From contig JAVBYA010000057.1 in the NCBI GenBank assembly GCA_030824295.1, positions 1-34,117 of the forward strand: a DNA stretch of 34,117 bases. The letters are read 5' to 3'. This document shows, one piece after another, positions 22,906 through 31,718 of the stretch. Source of the stretch: Bacteroidota bacterium (GTDB lineage: Bacteria > Bacteroidota > Ignavibacteria > UBA10030 > UBA8401). Position 1 is the first letter of the stretch, and each line of letters opens with the position of its first letter. The position numbers and the translations under genes are program-made. The notes under the pieces are model-generated. The model was given only the letters and a program-made list of their open reading frames with translations. It was not told where the DNA came from and ran no database searches.

Positions 22906-23535
22906 TTACTGCCAGGTCACATTCCGTTTTATGATGACGGCCGGATTACCGGCGAGCAGAACATTCTCTTCTTCGCACGAACGGATGACAACAGCATTGG
23001 AAGCGACTACAACATTGTTCGCCAGCCTCACTCCTTTCAGGATGGTGACATTGCTTCCGATCCAGACATGGTCTCCGATCTCGATCGGATGAGGACGTTC
23101 CGTTTTCCCATCCCAGTGGAGGTGATGGAAATCCTCGTCGATGATGAGACATCCCCACGAAATGGCAACGCCGGTACCGATCTTCAGTCCATGCATGATC
23201 ACGAAGCGCGTATCGGCGGTGATATATCCGGAGCCGAGTTCACACCGGGCATTGGGTCCGATATCGATGGTGCAACCCCGGCCGATCGTGAACGGGGCGC
23301 GCACGACTAGTGATCCGCGAATATTCAGGAATGTCCGGTGCCGGGGGTGGACAAAACCGACGTAGTCCGTCCCGATGTACAATGTCCCGTCCGTCACGAT
23401 ATTCGAAACACCCCGGACCATGGCATGAGTGTGAGCGATGATCCGTTTTCCGCGGAGCCGAAAATAGAGGTACTTCAGCGCTGTAACGGCGCGGTTCGTA
23501 TCGAGTGCGGCAAGAGAGGAGAGTTTGCCCATCAT
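22906..23535 (-). CDS. Hexapeptide-repeat (left-handed beta-helix) acyltransferase
   Basis: A 209-aa member of the LbH acyltransferase superfamily. Hexapeptide turns are seen from 'IGRGCTIDIGPNARCELGSG' onward and, clearly, in 'IEIGDHVWIGSNVTILKGV' and 'NVVVASNAVVI', closing with 'AGNPAVIIKRN', the standard C-terminal signature of O- and N-acetyltransferases acting on sugars. The catalytic His is probably in 'DEDFHHLHWDG'. The N-terminal 40 residues, 'ALKYLYFRLRGKRI', are basic and may sit near the membrane. It may acetylate a surface polysaccharide or lipopolysaccharide unit, but no glycan gene cluster surrounds it, so the acceptor is unknown. Confidence 0.87.
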   Translation of the reverse strand: MMGKLSSLAALDTNRAVTALKYLYFRLRGKRIIAHTHAMVRGVSNIVTDGTLYIGTDYVGFVHPRHRTFLNIRGSLVVRAPFTIGRGCTIDIGPNARCELGSGYITADTRFVIMHGLKIGTGVAISWGCLIIDEDFHHLHWDGKTERPHPIEIGDHVWIGSNVTILKGVRLANNVVVASNAVVIRSCEEENVLLAGNPAVIIKRNVTWQ

Positions 23536-23612
23536 GAAAGAAGTGTTAGTGGAATCTCAGCGGTCCACTCATTGTGGAACACACGATATCACTGGAAGCC
23601 GGCGGCCGGGGA

Positions 23613-23846
23613 TCAGACCTTCGGTGCCATCGGCGGCAGCGCATACGCTTCGCAGACCGACTCGAATCCGGCTGCTTTGTGTGAAGCGTCGCAGAACGGT
23701 TTCGTCTTGCTCTGCCCGCACCGGCAGAGGGAGATCTTCGTCCGCCCGTTCAGATCGTAGCGGTTCCCGTTCGCGTCGGTCAGTTCGATCCCTTCCCCTT
23801 CCACCCGCAGACTGCCGTTGTTGTTCACTGTGATCTTCACTGACAT
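23613..23846 (-). CDS. CDGSH-type iron-sulfur protein
   Basis: A 77-aa protein with one CDGSH domain. The [2Fe-2S] ligands are Cys41, Cys43, Cys52 and His56 in CRCGQSKTKPFCDASH, the three-Cys one-His pattern of mitoNEET-like proteins. The N-terminal half is beta-rich ('ITVNNNGSLRVEGEGIELT'). Such small proteins handle or transfer Fe-S clusters and are redox-active; the partner here is unknown. A perfect AGGAGG (23852-23857) 5 bases before ATG 23846 fixes the start; the frame open to 23948 runs through the upstream terminator and is not coding. It is probably the first gene of a run with the acyltransferase, SIMPL and M13 genes. Confidence 0.92.
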   Translation of the reverse strand: MSVKITVNNNGSLRVEGEGIELTDANGNRYDLNGRTKISLCRCGQSKTKPFCDASHKAAGFESVCEAYALPPMAPKV

Positions 23847-23900
23847 TCGGACCTCCTGATAATTGTCCGAAAAGATACGGAAATCTCCGCTCGAAAACAG

Positions 23901-23930
23901 CGGTGCCATGACCAAAAGGTCATGGCACCG
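23901..23930 (-). terminator. Rho-independent terminator of the ABC exporter operon
   Basis: A perfect 13-bp stem (23901-23913 with 23918-23930) with an AAAA/TTTT loop, 27 bases after the stop of the last permease gene. On the minus strand it is followed by CTGTTTTC. It separates the exporter operon from the CDGSH gene. Confidence 0.9.
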
Positions 23931-23957
23931 GAAGTTTTTGCCGCTCAAACCCCTGCG

Positions 23958-25130
23958 TTATGAGGAACGGAGTGCGTTGATGATGTTCATCCGCGATGCA
24001 CGTACCGCGGGGAGGAATCCGCCGGCGATACCCATGATCAGGAAGAAGACGACCGTCCAGAGGATGACGCTGCCGGAGAGCGAGAACCCGAACGCCAGCT
24101 CGGAGAAGGAACCGAAGTTGGTCGTGGAGAACGAGACGAACTCCATGAACGATGCCAGGAAGAGTCCGATGATGCCGCCGATACTGGAGAGCGCTACCGC
24201 TTCGATAAGGAACGCGGTGAGGATGCTCGTCCTGCGGAAGCCGAGAGCACGCAGCGTGCCGATCTCCACCGTGCGGTTTGCGACGGATGCATACATGGTG
24301 ATCATCGCACCGATCATCGCGCCAAAACTGAAGATGACGGTGATGAACAGGCCGAGTCCGTTGATGAAGCCGGCCATGAACTTGGACTGTTCCAGATAGA
24401 ACTCCTGTTCCCGCTTCACTTCCAGGTCCTGCAGACGCTGTTCGGTCTCCAGTTTCGTTTTGATGGTCTCGAAATCATTCACATCCTTCAGTTTGAAGGT
24501 GTAGGTGGAATAGGTCGTGCCGCGGTTGAACTCCGTCATGACGATGTCCGCATCGGTCCAGACCTCGGACGCAAAGCCGGTCTTGCCGCCGTTGATCACG
24601 CCGACGATGGTCCAGAGTTTCGAACCGATCTGCACCGACTGTCCGACCTCCATGTTCACGAACTGGTCGTGGATCTTGTTCCCCACCACGATCTCGTACA
24701 TGCCGGGCTGGAACCAGCGTCCTTCCTGCAGACTCACCTGCGGACGGAGCGCGAACGCACCGGAGGAGATGCCGCGGACCGCAACATTCCCCATGTCGTT
24801 GGAGCCTTTCTTGTTGATGTTGATGAGCGTGACCACGTCCGACGTGGCGAACGGTTTCCCCTCCTGCGTCTGACCGACCTCCGGGAAGGTGGAGATGATG
24901 CCGATCTGGTCGCGGCTGACGGCACTCATCATCTCGCTTTGCGAACTCTTGCGGAGGATGATGACGTTGTCGTTGGAGCCGGTCGCCACGAGCGTGTCCT
25001 CAACGCCCTGCGAAAGCATCAGCACGGAAGCGAAGACGAACACGACAAGGGCGATGCCGGAGACGGTGAGCGCCGTGGTAAGGCGGCGTGCCCAGAGATT
25101 TCGAATGTTATAAGAGATGGGTATGCTCAT
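23958..25130 (-). CDS. MacB/FtsX-family ABC transporter permease (second)
   Basis: A 390-aa permease. The order is the MacB one: a first membrane helix at about 20-42 ('LTVSGIALVVFVFASVLML'), a large periplasmic domain (about 45-255; MacB_PCD type, with 'VAVRGISSGAFALRPQVSLQ' and 'EIVVGNKIHDQF'), and three C-terminal helices from about 260 (FtsX domain, 'VEIGTLRALGFRRTSIL'). It ends in 'GGFLPAVRASRMNIINALR', the typical FtsX coupling end. It should pair with the permease encoded just upstream to make a heterodimer, driven by the ATPase two genes upstream. The gap of 68 bases between the two permease genes is the largest inside the operon. Confidence 0.9.
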   Translation of the reverse strand: MSIPISYNIRNLWARRLTTALTVSGIALVVFVFASVLMLSQGVEDTLVATGSNDNVIILRKSSQSEMMSAVSRDQIGIISTFPEVGQTQEGKPFATSDVVTLININKKGSNDMGNVAVRGISSGAFALRPQVSLQEGRWFQPGMYEIVVGNKIHDQFVNMEVGQSVQIGSKLWTIVGVINGGKTGFASEVWTDADIVMTEFNRGTTYSTYTFKLKDVNDFETIKTKLETEQRLQDLEVKREQEFYLEQSKFMAGFINGLGLFITVIFSFGAMIGAMITMYASVANRTVEIGTLRALGFRRTSILTAFLIEAVALSSIGGIIGLFLASFMEFVSFSTTNFGSFSELAFGFSLSGSVILWTVVFFLIMGIAGGFLPAVRASRMNIINALRSS

Positions 25131-25198
25131 AGTTCTGTCTGATTATGCCCTCCGCTGCACACTGCGTCGGACGGCTGTTGAATTCCGATCGTTTCGAA

Positions 25199-26362
25199 TT
25201 ATCCTATCTGCCGCAGCCCGTCCACGATCCGCATCGTCGCGGAACGGTATGACGGGAAGATGGAAGCAATGACCCCTACCAGCACCGAGAACCCGATCGC
25301 CATCGCAATGGTCGTCGGCTGAACAGCGAACACCGGGAACATGGTCGGGAACGCATCGCCGAACGCCTGACTGACCGGGAAGGTGAGTATGAGTCCGACC
25401 GTGCCGCCGAGCATGCTGATGAAGAGCGATTCACCGGCAATGAGTCCCACCACATGGAAGTTGGTGAAGCCGAGCGTCTTCAGCACCGCATACTCACGGA
25501 TGCGTTCACGCGCCGCCATGATGATGGTGTTCGCCAGCACCATCAGAATGATGCCGATGATCACGTACGAGACCACTTCCATCGAAGCGATGATGGCACC
25601 GGAGAGCGAGACGAAACTCTGTTGGAACGCTTTCTCCGTTTCGGTCTTCGTTTTGGCCGGGGAGTTCACGTAGAGCGCGTCGATCGCTTCGGAGATCGTT
25701 GCCGCCTGGTTCGGATCGTCCACCTGGATGATGTACCATCCGATCTGGTCCGTGGCGAACGATTCGGTCTGACGGTTCCGTTCGTTCATGTACTCCCAGT
25801 TGAAGAAGAGCTGCGTTTCATCCGCCGTCTTATCCTTGCCGTAGTAGATACCGACCACCGTGAATTCCCAGTTGCCCGGATAGATGTCCCCGGTGACCGG
25901 GATGATGTCGCCGATCTTGAAGCCATGCTGCTCCGCCAGTTTCTTCCCGATCACGCAGCCGTTCCGCTGCTGTTTGAATGCGGTCAGCTGGTCCGCCGGC
26001 AGTGTGAATTCAGGATAGACGTCGAAGATCGTTTCCGGATCCACGGCCAGACGCGGGAAGAAGTTCTCGAAGCTCTGGTCCTTATAGGTGCCCTGGAACC
26101 AGGATGCGTACGATACTTTCTTCACCCCCTCCAGCTGTTCCAATTGACCTTTATACGCATACGGGAGCGGGAAGATGAATGCCACGGCATGCCGCGTGAT
26201 GAGCCGGTCCGCCGATGCCGCTTCCACCCCGTAGGACCAAGCGGTCACTACGGTGCGGAGCAGACCGAACGCCAGCACGGCAATGGCGATGCCGGCGATG
26301 GTCAACAGACTGCGGAGTTTGTGCCGCAGCAGATTCTTATAGATGAGTTTGAGTATTTTCAT
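25199..26362 (-). CDS. MacB/FtsX-family ABC transporter permease (first)
   Basis: A 387-aa permease of the same design as its neighbour: helix one at about 16-36 ('LLTIAGIAIAVLAFGLLRTVV'-like run), periplasmic domain (about 40-255) with 'VKKVSYASWFQGTYK' and 'GKKLAEQHGFKIGDIIPV', then three helices with 'MAARERIREYAVLKTLGFTNF' and 'VLVGVIASIFPSYRSATMRIV'. These transporters do not carry substrate across the inner membrane; MacB-type machines use ATP in the cytoplasm to move substrates, such as lipids, peptides or drugs, from the periplasm via an adaptor and outer-membrane channel. It is 19 bases from the ATPase gene. The two permeases have clearly diverged. Confidence 0.9.
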   Translation of the reverse strand: MKILKLIYKNLLRHKLRSLLTIAGIAIAVLAFGLLRTVVTAWSYGVEAASADRLITRHAVAFIFPLPYAYKGQLEQLEGVKKVSYASWFQGTYKDQSFENFFPRLAVDPETIFDVYPEFTLPADQLTAFKQQRNGCVIGKKLAEQHGFKIGDIIPVTGDIYPGNWEFTVVGIYYGKDKTADETQLFFNWEYMNERNRQTESFATDQIGWYIIQVDDPNQAATISEAIDALYVNSPAKTKTETEKAFQQSFVSLSGAIIASMEVVSYVIIGIILMVLANTIIMAARERIREYAVLKTLGFTNFHVVGLIAGESLFISMLGGTVGLILTFPVSQAFGDAFPTMFPVFAVQPTTIAMAIGFSVLVGVIASIFPSYRSATMRIVDGLRQIG

Positions 26363-26381
26363 GGATGTCGTTGTCCTGCGG

Positions 26382-27059
26382 TTAATTGGACTTCAGTTCG
26401 CCTTTGTCCAGATGCTGGATCGTATGCGCGCTCTCTGCCGCATGAGGATCGTGCGTGACCATGATGATGGTCTTCTTGAACTCGCTGTTCAGCCGGCTGA
26501 GCAGGACGAGGATCTCCTCTGCCGATTTACGGTCCAGGTCGCCCGTCGGTTCGTCGCCGATGATGAGCGTCGGATCGGAAACGATGGCGCGCGCGATCGC
26601 CACACGCTGCTGCTGTCCGCCGGAGAGCTGTTTGGGATAATGGTCCATGCGGTCCGCCAGACCGACCACGCTGAGCACCGCTTCTACGCGCTGCTGCTTC
26701 TCCTTCTTGGAGAGGTTCGTCAGCAGCAGCGGCAGTTCCACATTCTCGAATGCTGTCAGGACCGGCATCAGATTATAGAACTGGAACACGAAGCCGATGT
26801 GATTGGAGCGCCATTTCGCCAGCGCCGATTCGTTCAGCTTCGCGATATCGGTCCCGCCCACCAAGATGGAGCCGGAGGTCGGCTGATCGATGCCGGAGAT
26901 GAGGTTCAGCAACGTGGTCTTTCCGGAACCGGAAGGTCCCATCAGCGCGAGGAACTCCCCTTCCGGGACATCGAGCGAGATGTTCTGCAGTACCGGGATC
27001 TCCATCGTGTCCCGCTTGTACACTTTGGTGACGTTCTTGACTTCTACTAATGTAGACAT
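26382..27059 (-). CDS. MacB/LolD-type ABC transporter ATPase
   Basis: A 225-aa ATPase with all motifs intact: Walker A GPSGSGKT at 41-48, Q-loop Gln93 ('[11 protein letters not shown]'), signature LSGGQ at 145-149, Walker B LIIGDE at 165-170 and switch His203 ('[10 protein letters not shown]'). '[20 protein letters not shown]' is the usual sequence of the MacB/LolD/SalX subgroup. It powers the two permeases encoded directly downstream. It is only 29 bases from the T9SS-exported C39-like gene upstream on the same strand. Confidence 0.94.
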   Translation of the reverse strand: MSTLVEVKNVTKVYKRDTMEIPVLQNISLDVPEGEFLALMGPSGSGKTTLLNLISGIDQPTSGSILVGGTDIAKLNESALAKWRSNHIGFVFQFYNLMPVLTAFENVELPLLLTNLSKKEKQQRVEAVLSVVGLADRMDHYPKQLSGGQQQRVAIARAIVSDPTLIIGDEPTGDLDRKSAEEILVLLSRLNSEFKKTIIMVTHDPHAAESAHTIQHLDKGELKSN

Positions 27060-27088
27060 AGGGGTATGTGGTTAGTGAGTGATTGAAG

Positions 27089-29479
27089 TTATTTCATCAA
27101 GATCATGCGTTTCGTCTGCGTCCATGCACCGGCACGCAGAGAATAGAGATAGACGCCGCTGGAGAGCCCGTACTGCGCCGCCGAGAAGCGGAGGCGGTGT
27201 GCTCCCTCCTGCAATTCCCCCTCGTTCAGCCGTGCCACTTCCTTGCCGAGCAAGTCAGTCACGGTGAGCGTGACCGCACTCCGTTGCGGAAGCGTGAAGC
27301 GGATCTCGGTGGCAGGATTGAACGGATTGGGATAATTCTGTTCCAGTGTGAATGCCGTCGGTTGGGACGATGTCGGCCCGACTGTAAGCGGAGAGCCGGC
27401 ATAGGTCCACCGCACAGCATCGAAGATCACTGCTTGCTTCAGTGTATCGCTTCCATCGCCGAGGCGGACGGATGACGCCGTACCGGCAGCGAAGGAGAAC
27501 GTACCCAGAGGCGCCCAGGCATTCTTAAATTTCTTCTGATCGATGACCACGGTATGTGCACCGTCCTGCGCGTTCACTACATAGCGTGCTTTCGTAGCAT
27601 CGCTGACCGGGATATATGCTTCCACACTGTACTCTCCCGGCTTCGGAAGGGACGGAGTCCAGACCGCATAACAGGTATCGCTCATCTTGGTGCGGGTCCA
27701 CCAGAAATGGTTGTTCATCAAACCGCCCGCTTTCCGGTCCGACCAGCGCGTCAGCGATGAAGGAGCCGCGGTGCTCATAAAGAACCCTTTTCCCAGATGC
27801 ATATCGTCCACGAGCGTATCGGCCCGTGCGATCTTCGGGTAGCGGACGCTCACCCCCCAGTAGATGCGGTTCAGATTCCTGTAGCCGTTGTTGTATCCCA
27901 CCCAGTCGTACTTCACTCCCTTGCCGTTCAGACTCGGATACGTTCCGGTGTTCTTATTGCCGTACGGATCGTTCACGATGAGCGTGCGGTTGTTCACATC
28001 GTATCCGTTCACCGCAATGATATGTCCGGCGGTCGTCAGACCGTTGCAGAGTGTGAACGGATATCCGGAATCGACATTCGCGATGACCGTGGTGAAGAAT
28101 GAAGCGCTGGAATCGAAACGCGATGCCGTCATACCGTGATTGGTGTAATAATCGACCGTGCGCGAATACGGACTGAAACTGCCGGTCCACATAAAGCCGT
28201 ATCCGCCGTACGACGGTTTGCCGTTCGGATCCTCAGCCGTGAGGGCATACGCATACTCACGGTAGGTGTAACTCTCGCAAATGTAATTACCGTACGGACT
28301 GTAATGCCCGGGTGACGAACCGGAGGGTGAACACCAGACATTCCACGTCGGCACGATGTTGAAATAGGCAATGACCATGATCGAAGAGGTCGCTCCGCAG
28401 GCGGAGTGTCCGTTGTACCAATCGGGCGTATCCCATACCTGATGGACGTACGGCATTTCAAAATAGACTGCTGCTGCGGTGGACGGAGCATCGGGTGTGA
28501 TCGTGTTGTAGGGACGGGGTGTATTCAGGAACGAACGGTCGCCGGATGCAAGCTGTTGTTCGGCGCCGGCAGTAGACCTTACATACAAGCCGCCGCGCAG
28601 ATCATCAGAATAGAGGATCGTTCCCCGTTTCACATCACACCACGGTTCGGATTCGAATCGGTCACTCGTCGCCGTAAGCTGACGCCGCTGCGTGCCGTTG
28701 CTGGAGATACTAAAGAGCTCCGCTGCGGTCAGCGTTTCCCGCTCGAAACTCCGCTGCACATAGACGACGGTCGACGCATCCATCCAGGAGGGAGAATCAC
28801 CATCGCCAAGAAGAACCGTCATCTTTGCGGTCAAGGAATAGACATACATCGCCCCGCTCAAACGGGAATAGAGGATCTTGGAACCGTCCGGAGACCATTG
28901 CGGCAGTCCGTAACTTCCTGCACCGTCCGTGATCCGTTCCTTGTTGGCCGTTGTCAGATCGAGCACCCATAGCTGATCTGCATCATCATTATAGACAACG
29001 GACTTCCCGTCCGGCGAGATGGGAGCGATATTGGCATACGTTCCGAGCTCATAGCGCCGTTCCGCTTCTTCACCGCGAATGATGAGTTGCTCACCATTGG
29101 TGAAAGCAGCCGTTCCGTCATCGGCAAAGCTGATCTGTCCGACACGGGACGACAGCGTTGTGCGTGCAACAGCAGTACGCTTCAGCAGATCATACATGAC
29201 TGCGGACTGCGCACCATTCTCATTCACTTCTTTGAAACCGGCGTAGCGGCCATCCGGCGAGACGGAATAGTACATGCCACTTCCCGGCATGCGCGAGATC
29301 GTCTCAACACCGCTTGCGGTGAGCAGGAACAATCCGTCGCTCAGCCCGTCCGCGAACAGCACACCCGCAGCGCTCGCGCGCGGCGCGCGGAACGAACGGT
29401 CCGTCTCCTCTGCTGCCGTACCGAGAACGGACAGCAGCATCAGCAGAACGAACGGATGATATGATGCGCGGCGGGACAT
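27089..29479 (-). CDS. T9SS-exported C39-like peptidase with beta-propeller and golvesin-like domains
   Basis: A 796-aa secreted multi-domain protein. Residues 1-23 are a signal peptide. Residues about 30-325 are TolB/PD40-type propeller repeats ('SVSPDGRYAGF', 'PISPDGKSVVY', 'WSPDGSKILYSR'). Residues about 338-550 are a Peptidase_C39_2-like domain: 'EMPYVHQVWD' with Gln347, 'GHSACGATSSIM' with the probable nucleophile Cys361, 'GHIIAVNGYD' with His486 and 'LIVNDPYGN' with Asp504. About 590-695 is a golvesin/xanthan-lyase-like beta-sandwich ('WAPLGTFSFAAG', 'FDAVRWTYAG'). Residues 710-796 are the T9SS type A sorting domain. The ATG directly follows the TAA of the adaptor gene (no gap), so the two are translationally coupled. 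Its place inside an exporter operon is unusual. Proteolytic activity is inferred from the conserved triad. Confidence 0.86.
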   Translation of the reverse strand: MSRRASYHPFVLLMLLSVLGTAAEETDRSFRAPRASAAGVLFADGLSDGLFLLTASGVETISRMPGSGMYYSVSPDGRYAGFKEVNENGAQSAVMYDLLKRTAVARTTLSSRVGQISFADDGTAAFTNGEQLIIRGEEAERRYELGTYANIAPISPDGKSVVYNDDADQLWVLDLTTANKERITDGAGSYGLPQWSPDGSKILYSRLSGAMYVYSLTAKMTVLLGDGDSPSWMDASTVVYVQRSFERETLTAAELFSISSNGTQRRQLTATSDRFESEPWCDVKRGTILYSDDLRGGLYVRSTAGAEQQLASGDRSFLNTPRPYNTITPDAPSTAAAVYFEMPYVHQVWDTPDWYNGHSACGATSSIMVIAYFNIVPTWNVWCSPSGSSPGHYSPYGNYICESYTYREYAYALTAEDPNGKPSYGGYGFMWTGSFSPYSRTVDYYTNHGMTASRFDSSASFFTTVIANVDSGYPFTLCNGLTTAGHIIAVNGYDVNNRTLIVNDPYGNKNTGTYPSLNGKGVKYDWVGYNNGYRNLNRIYWGVSVRYPKIARADTLVDDMHLGKGFFMSTAAPSSLTRWSDRKAGGLMNNHFWWTRTKMSDTCYAVWTPSLPKPGEYSVEAYIPVSDATKARYVVNAQDGAHTVVIDQKKFKNAWAPLGTFSFAAGTASSVRLGDGSDTLKQAVIFDAVRWTYAGSPLTVGPTSSQPTAFTLEQNYPNPFNPATEIRFTLPQRSAVTLTVTDLLGKEVARLNEGELQEGAHRLRFSAAQYGLSSGVYLYSLRAGAWTQTKRMILMK

Positions 29480-30712
29480 TTATTTTTCCGTCGTGTATGT
29501 TGCGCCGGTGGTCAGCGATTCGGCAGGTCGGAGCACCACTTTCTCGCCCGGCTTCACGCCGGAGCGCACTTCAATGCGGCTTCCCATCACTTCGCCCAGC
29601 GTCACGGCCGTTTCGGTGACCGTCTCCCCTTTGGCGACGAAGACCACCTTCTGTCCATTCCGCGTGGTGATGGCGGAGGCGGGAACAGAGATCAGCGGAG
29701 CAGAATCCTTCTTCTCCTGCTTCTGCTCTTCTTTGATGAAACTCACTTTGGCACGCATCTCCGGCAGCACCCGTTCGTCACGGTCCTTGAACCGCACCTT
29801 CGTTAGCACGGTCGCTTTCGCGCGGTCCGCCGTCGGCACGATCTTGTTCACGAATCCGGCATAGCGCCGTTCCGGGTATGCATCGAGCGTGATCTCGCAC
29901 GGCATCCCTTCCTTGATCTTCTCGATGTTCGCTTCGGAGACATCCGCCTCCACTTCCAGACTGGTCATATCCGCAACGGAAACAATGGCGCCGCGTGAAC
30001 CGGCTGCGGCACCGAACGGAGAGATCACCTCGCCGACGTTCGCATTCTTCGTGAGTACTACGCCGTCGAACGGTGCGCGGATGAGCGTGTACTCCAGTTG
30101 CACTTCCGTGGCGCGGACATTCGCTTCGGCGAATTTAATGGAGGCATCAGCGGACGACACCGCTGCGGACGCACGTTTATACCGCGCATTCGCACCGTCA
30201 TATTCCGCGCGGCTGATGGAGCCCTGTGCAAAAAGGGACTTCTGCCGTTCGAAGTTCGCCGCAGCATCTTCCATCTCTGCTTTCACACTTTCCAAACCTG
30301 CTTTCGCAAGGTTCAGATTCGCGCGGACCTGTCCCAGCGCCGCTTCCACGTCGCTGTTCTCCAGTCTGCCGATCACCTGCCCCTTCTTCACCCGGTCCCC
30401 TTCGATCACGCCGAGATACTCAAGCCGGCCTGTTCCTTTGGAAGCGACGGCCGCTTTCCGCTGCGCAACGATGTACCCGCTGGCGGTCAGGACGGCGCTT
30501 TCCTGCGCCTGGGTGGTGAGGGCAACGGTGCCGAGTTCAACGGTCTGCGCCGACGGCCCCGCGTTGAAGAACAAGAAGACCGATGCTGCAAGAACGGCCA
30601 GAATGGCGATTCCAATGATGAGCGGACGGCGTGAGGATGACGCATCGTCCTGTTTGGGTGCGGTGCGATCGATCTTCAGGAACGAGAGGTCTGTATTTTT
30701 ATTGTCTGACAT
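29480..30712 (-). CDS. MacA/RND-type periplasmic adaptor (HlyD family)
   Basis: A 410-aa membrane-fusion protein. Residues 1-29 are cytoplasmic, 30-50 a membrane helix ('PLIIGIAILAVLAASVFLFF'). A lipoyl/barrel-sandwich half follows ('SGYIVAQRKAAVASKGTGRL'), then an alpha-hairpin (about 130-215, with 'SLFAQGSISRAEYDGANARY') and the second sandwich half 'IRAPFDGVVLTKNANVGEV'. The beta-barrel and membrane-proximal domains make up the rest. Such adaptors link an inner-membrane pump to an outer-membrane channel. It is the first gene of the operon with the C39-like protein, ATPase and two permeases; no TolC-like gene is in this window. The gap of about 200 bases upstream is the likely promoter region. 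Confidence 0.92.
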   Translation of the reverse strand: MSDNKNTDLSFLKIDRTAPKQDDASSSRRPLIIGIAILAVLAASVFLFFNAGPSAQTVELGTVALTTQAQESAVLTASGYIVAQRKAAVASKGTGRLEYLGVIEGDRVKKGQVIGRLENSDVEAALGQVRANLNLAKAGLESVKAEMEDAAANFERQKSLFAQGSISRAEYDGANARYKRASAAVSSADASIKFAEANVRATEVQLEYTLIRAPFDGVVLTKNANVGEVISPFGAAAGSRGAIVSVADMTSLEVEADVSEANIEKIKEGMPCEITLDAYPERRYAGFVNKIVPTADRAKATVLTKVRFKDRDERVLPEMRAKVSFIKEEQKQEKKDSAPLISVPASAITTRNGQKVVFVAKGETVTETAVTLGEVMGSRIEVRSGVKPGEKVVLRPAESLTTGATYTTEK

Positions 30713-30789
30713 AGGTTCAATGGTTCAGTTCATAGGATGCGTGGATTCATATCCAATGAACACGGAATGGTGAGGAAATGTTCGTCAAT

Positions 30790-30816
30790 ATTGCCATTTT
30801 CAGGAGAAAAGGCAAT
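30790..30816. other. Imperfect hairpin upstream of the exporter operon
   Basis: ATTGCC (30790-30795) pairs with GGCAAT (30811-30816), with an inner TTTTC/GAAAA pairing. It lies in the 203-base gap between the GPP34 gene and the adaptor gene and might end the former's transcript. No T run supports a firm terminator call. Confidence 0.35.
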
Positions 30817-30915
30817 GCCGCTTCCCCGTCTTCGATATGCTGTAAAGTAACAGGAAAGGGATGACTTTCTGAGGATTTTTCGGTGAACTGCGGCCGAACA
30901 ACGGTGAATTCGGGT

Positions 30916-31620
30916 TCAGTCTCCCCCGTCGGCTCCCCCATCGGCTCCGCCATCCGAACCTGCATCGACCGTTGTCATGGTGGTCAGCAGAAGGACGGCG
31001 GTGAGATCGTCCGAGGATCCCTGATACAGCACATCCCTCACTGTTGCCGGCAACGGATGCTCCGCTATGAAGCGGCGGAACCGCTCCTTCAGCTCGGTCC
31101 ATTCTGCCGGCGTGAAGAGATGCGTCAGGAACCGTTCACCGCCGATCACCAGACTGATGATGCAGGCGGTCCGTTCATTCCGTACCGCATCCTCAATGAT
31201 GCGCACCCGATGCCGGAGCGTGTGAAGGAGTCCCGGATTCACGATGTGATAGCGGGTCACCGGGAAGAACAGGATGGTCTTCTTCCGGATGGCGATCGTT
31301 CCTTTTGCCAAAAGGGATCCGATGATACGGTCCAGCAGTCCGCCGATCTGTGTGAGGGTCATGATCCAATGTTTCGGTTCCATCGCCTGCTTCTTCTTCA
31401 TCATGAGTTTCAGAGCATCATCCAGCACCGGCTGACCGGTCAGCCGGTGGTCGATCACCTCCAGTGTTCCATCCTCATTCTTCCGGATACGCTTCAGGGA
31501 GGAAAGCTCGACCAGGATGGCTGAGGTGATGCAATAATAAAGATCGGGATAGGAGCGGGGGAACTTGTTCGTGGACGGATCGAGGGAAAGAACGGTGATC
31601 TCTTCATACAGTGTCAGCAT
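30916..31620 (-). CDS. GPP34 (GOLPH3/Vps74-like) domain protein
   Basis: A 234-aa protein whose length and pattern match the GPP34 family: N-terminal 'MLTLYEEITVLSLDPSTNK', 'YYCITSAILVELSSLKRI', 'DHRLTGQPVLDDALKLM', 'WIMTLTQIGGLLDRIIGSLL', 'KTILFFPVTRYHIVNPGLL' and 'ERTACIISLVIGG'. In eukaryotes GOLPH3 and Vps74 bind phosphatidylinositol-4-phosphate on Golgi membranes; in bacteria the family is widespread in some groups, but its role is unknown. No signal peptide is seen, so it should be cytoplasmic and perhaps membrane-associated. The last dozen residues are a low-complexity Asp/Gly/Ala tail (GGADGGADGGD), absent from the core family. GGAG lies 6 bases before the ATG. Confidence 0.82.
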   Translation of the reverse strand: MLTLYEEITVLSLDPSTNKFPRSYPDLYYCITSAILVELSSLKRIRKNEDGTLEVIDHRLTGQPVLDDALKLMMKKKQAMEPKHWIMTLTQIGGLLDRIIGSLLAKGTIAIRKKTILFFPVTRYHIVNPGLLHTLRHRVRIIEDAVRNERTACIISLVIGGERFLTHLFTPAEWTELKERFRRFIAEHPLPATVRDVLYQGSSDDLTAVLLLTTMTTVDAGSDGGADGGADGGD

Positions 31621-31718
31621 TTGGTCTCCATGCTATGGTTGGGAGTATCCGTGCGGCACTATGTACGGAGCGGTCGGTCGTGAGTTGTTACGGAATCATT
31701 ACTATTATAGAAAAGGAA

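Noticed and set aside
30747-30965. Possible 72-aa minus-strand protein
   Set aside because: It begins inside the GPP34 gene in another frame, has no ribosome site and no domain.
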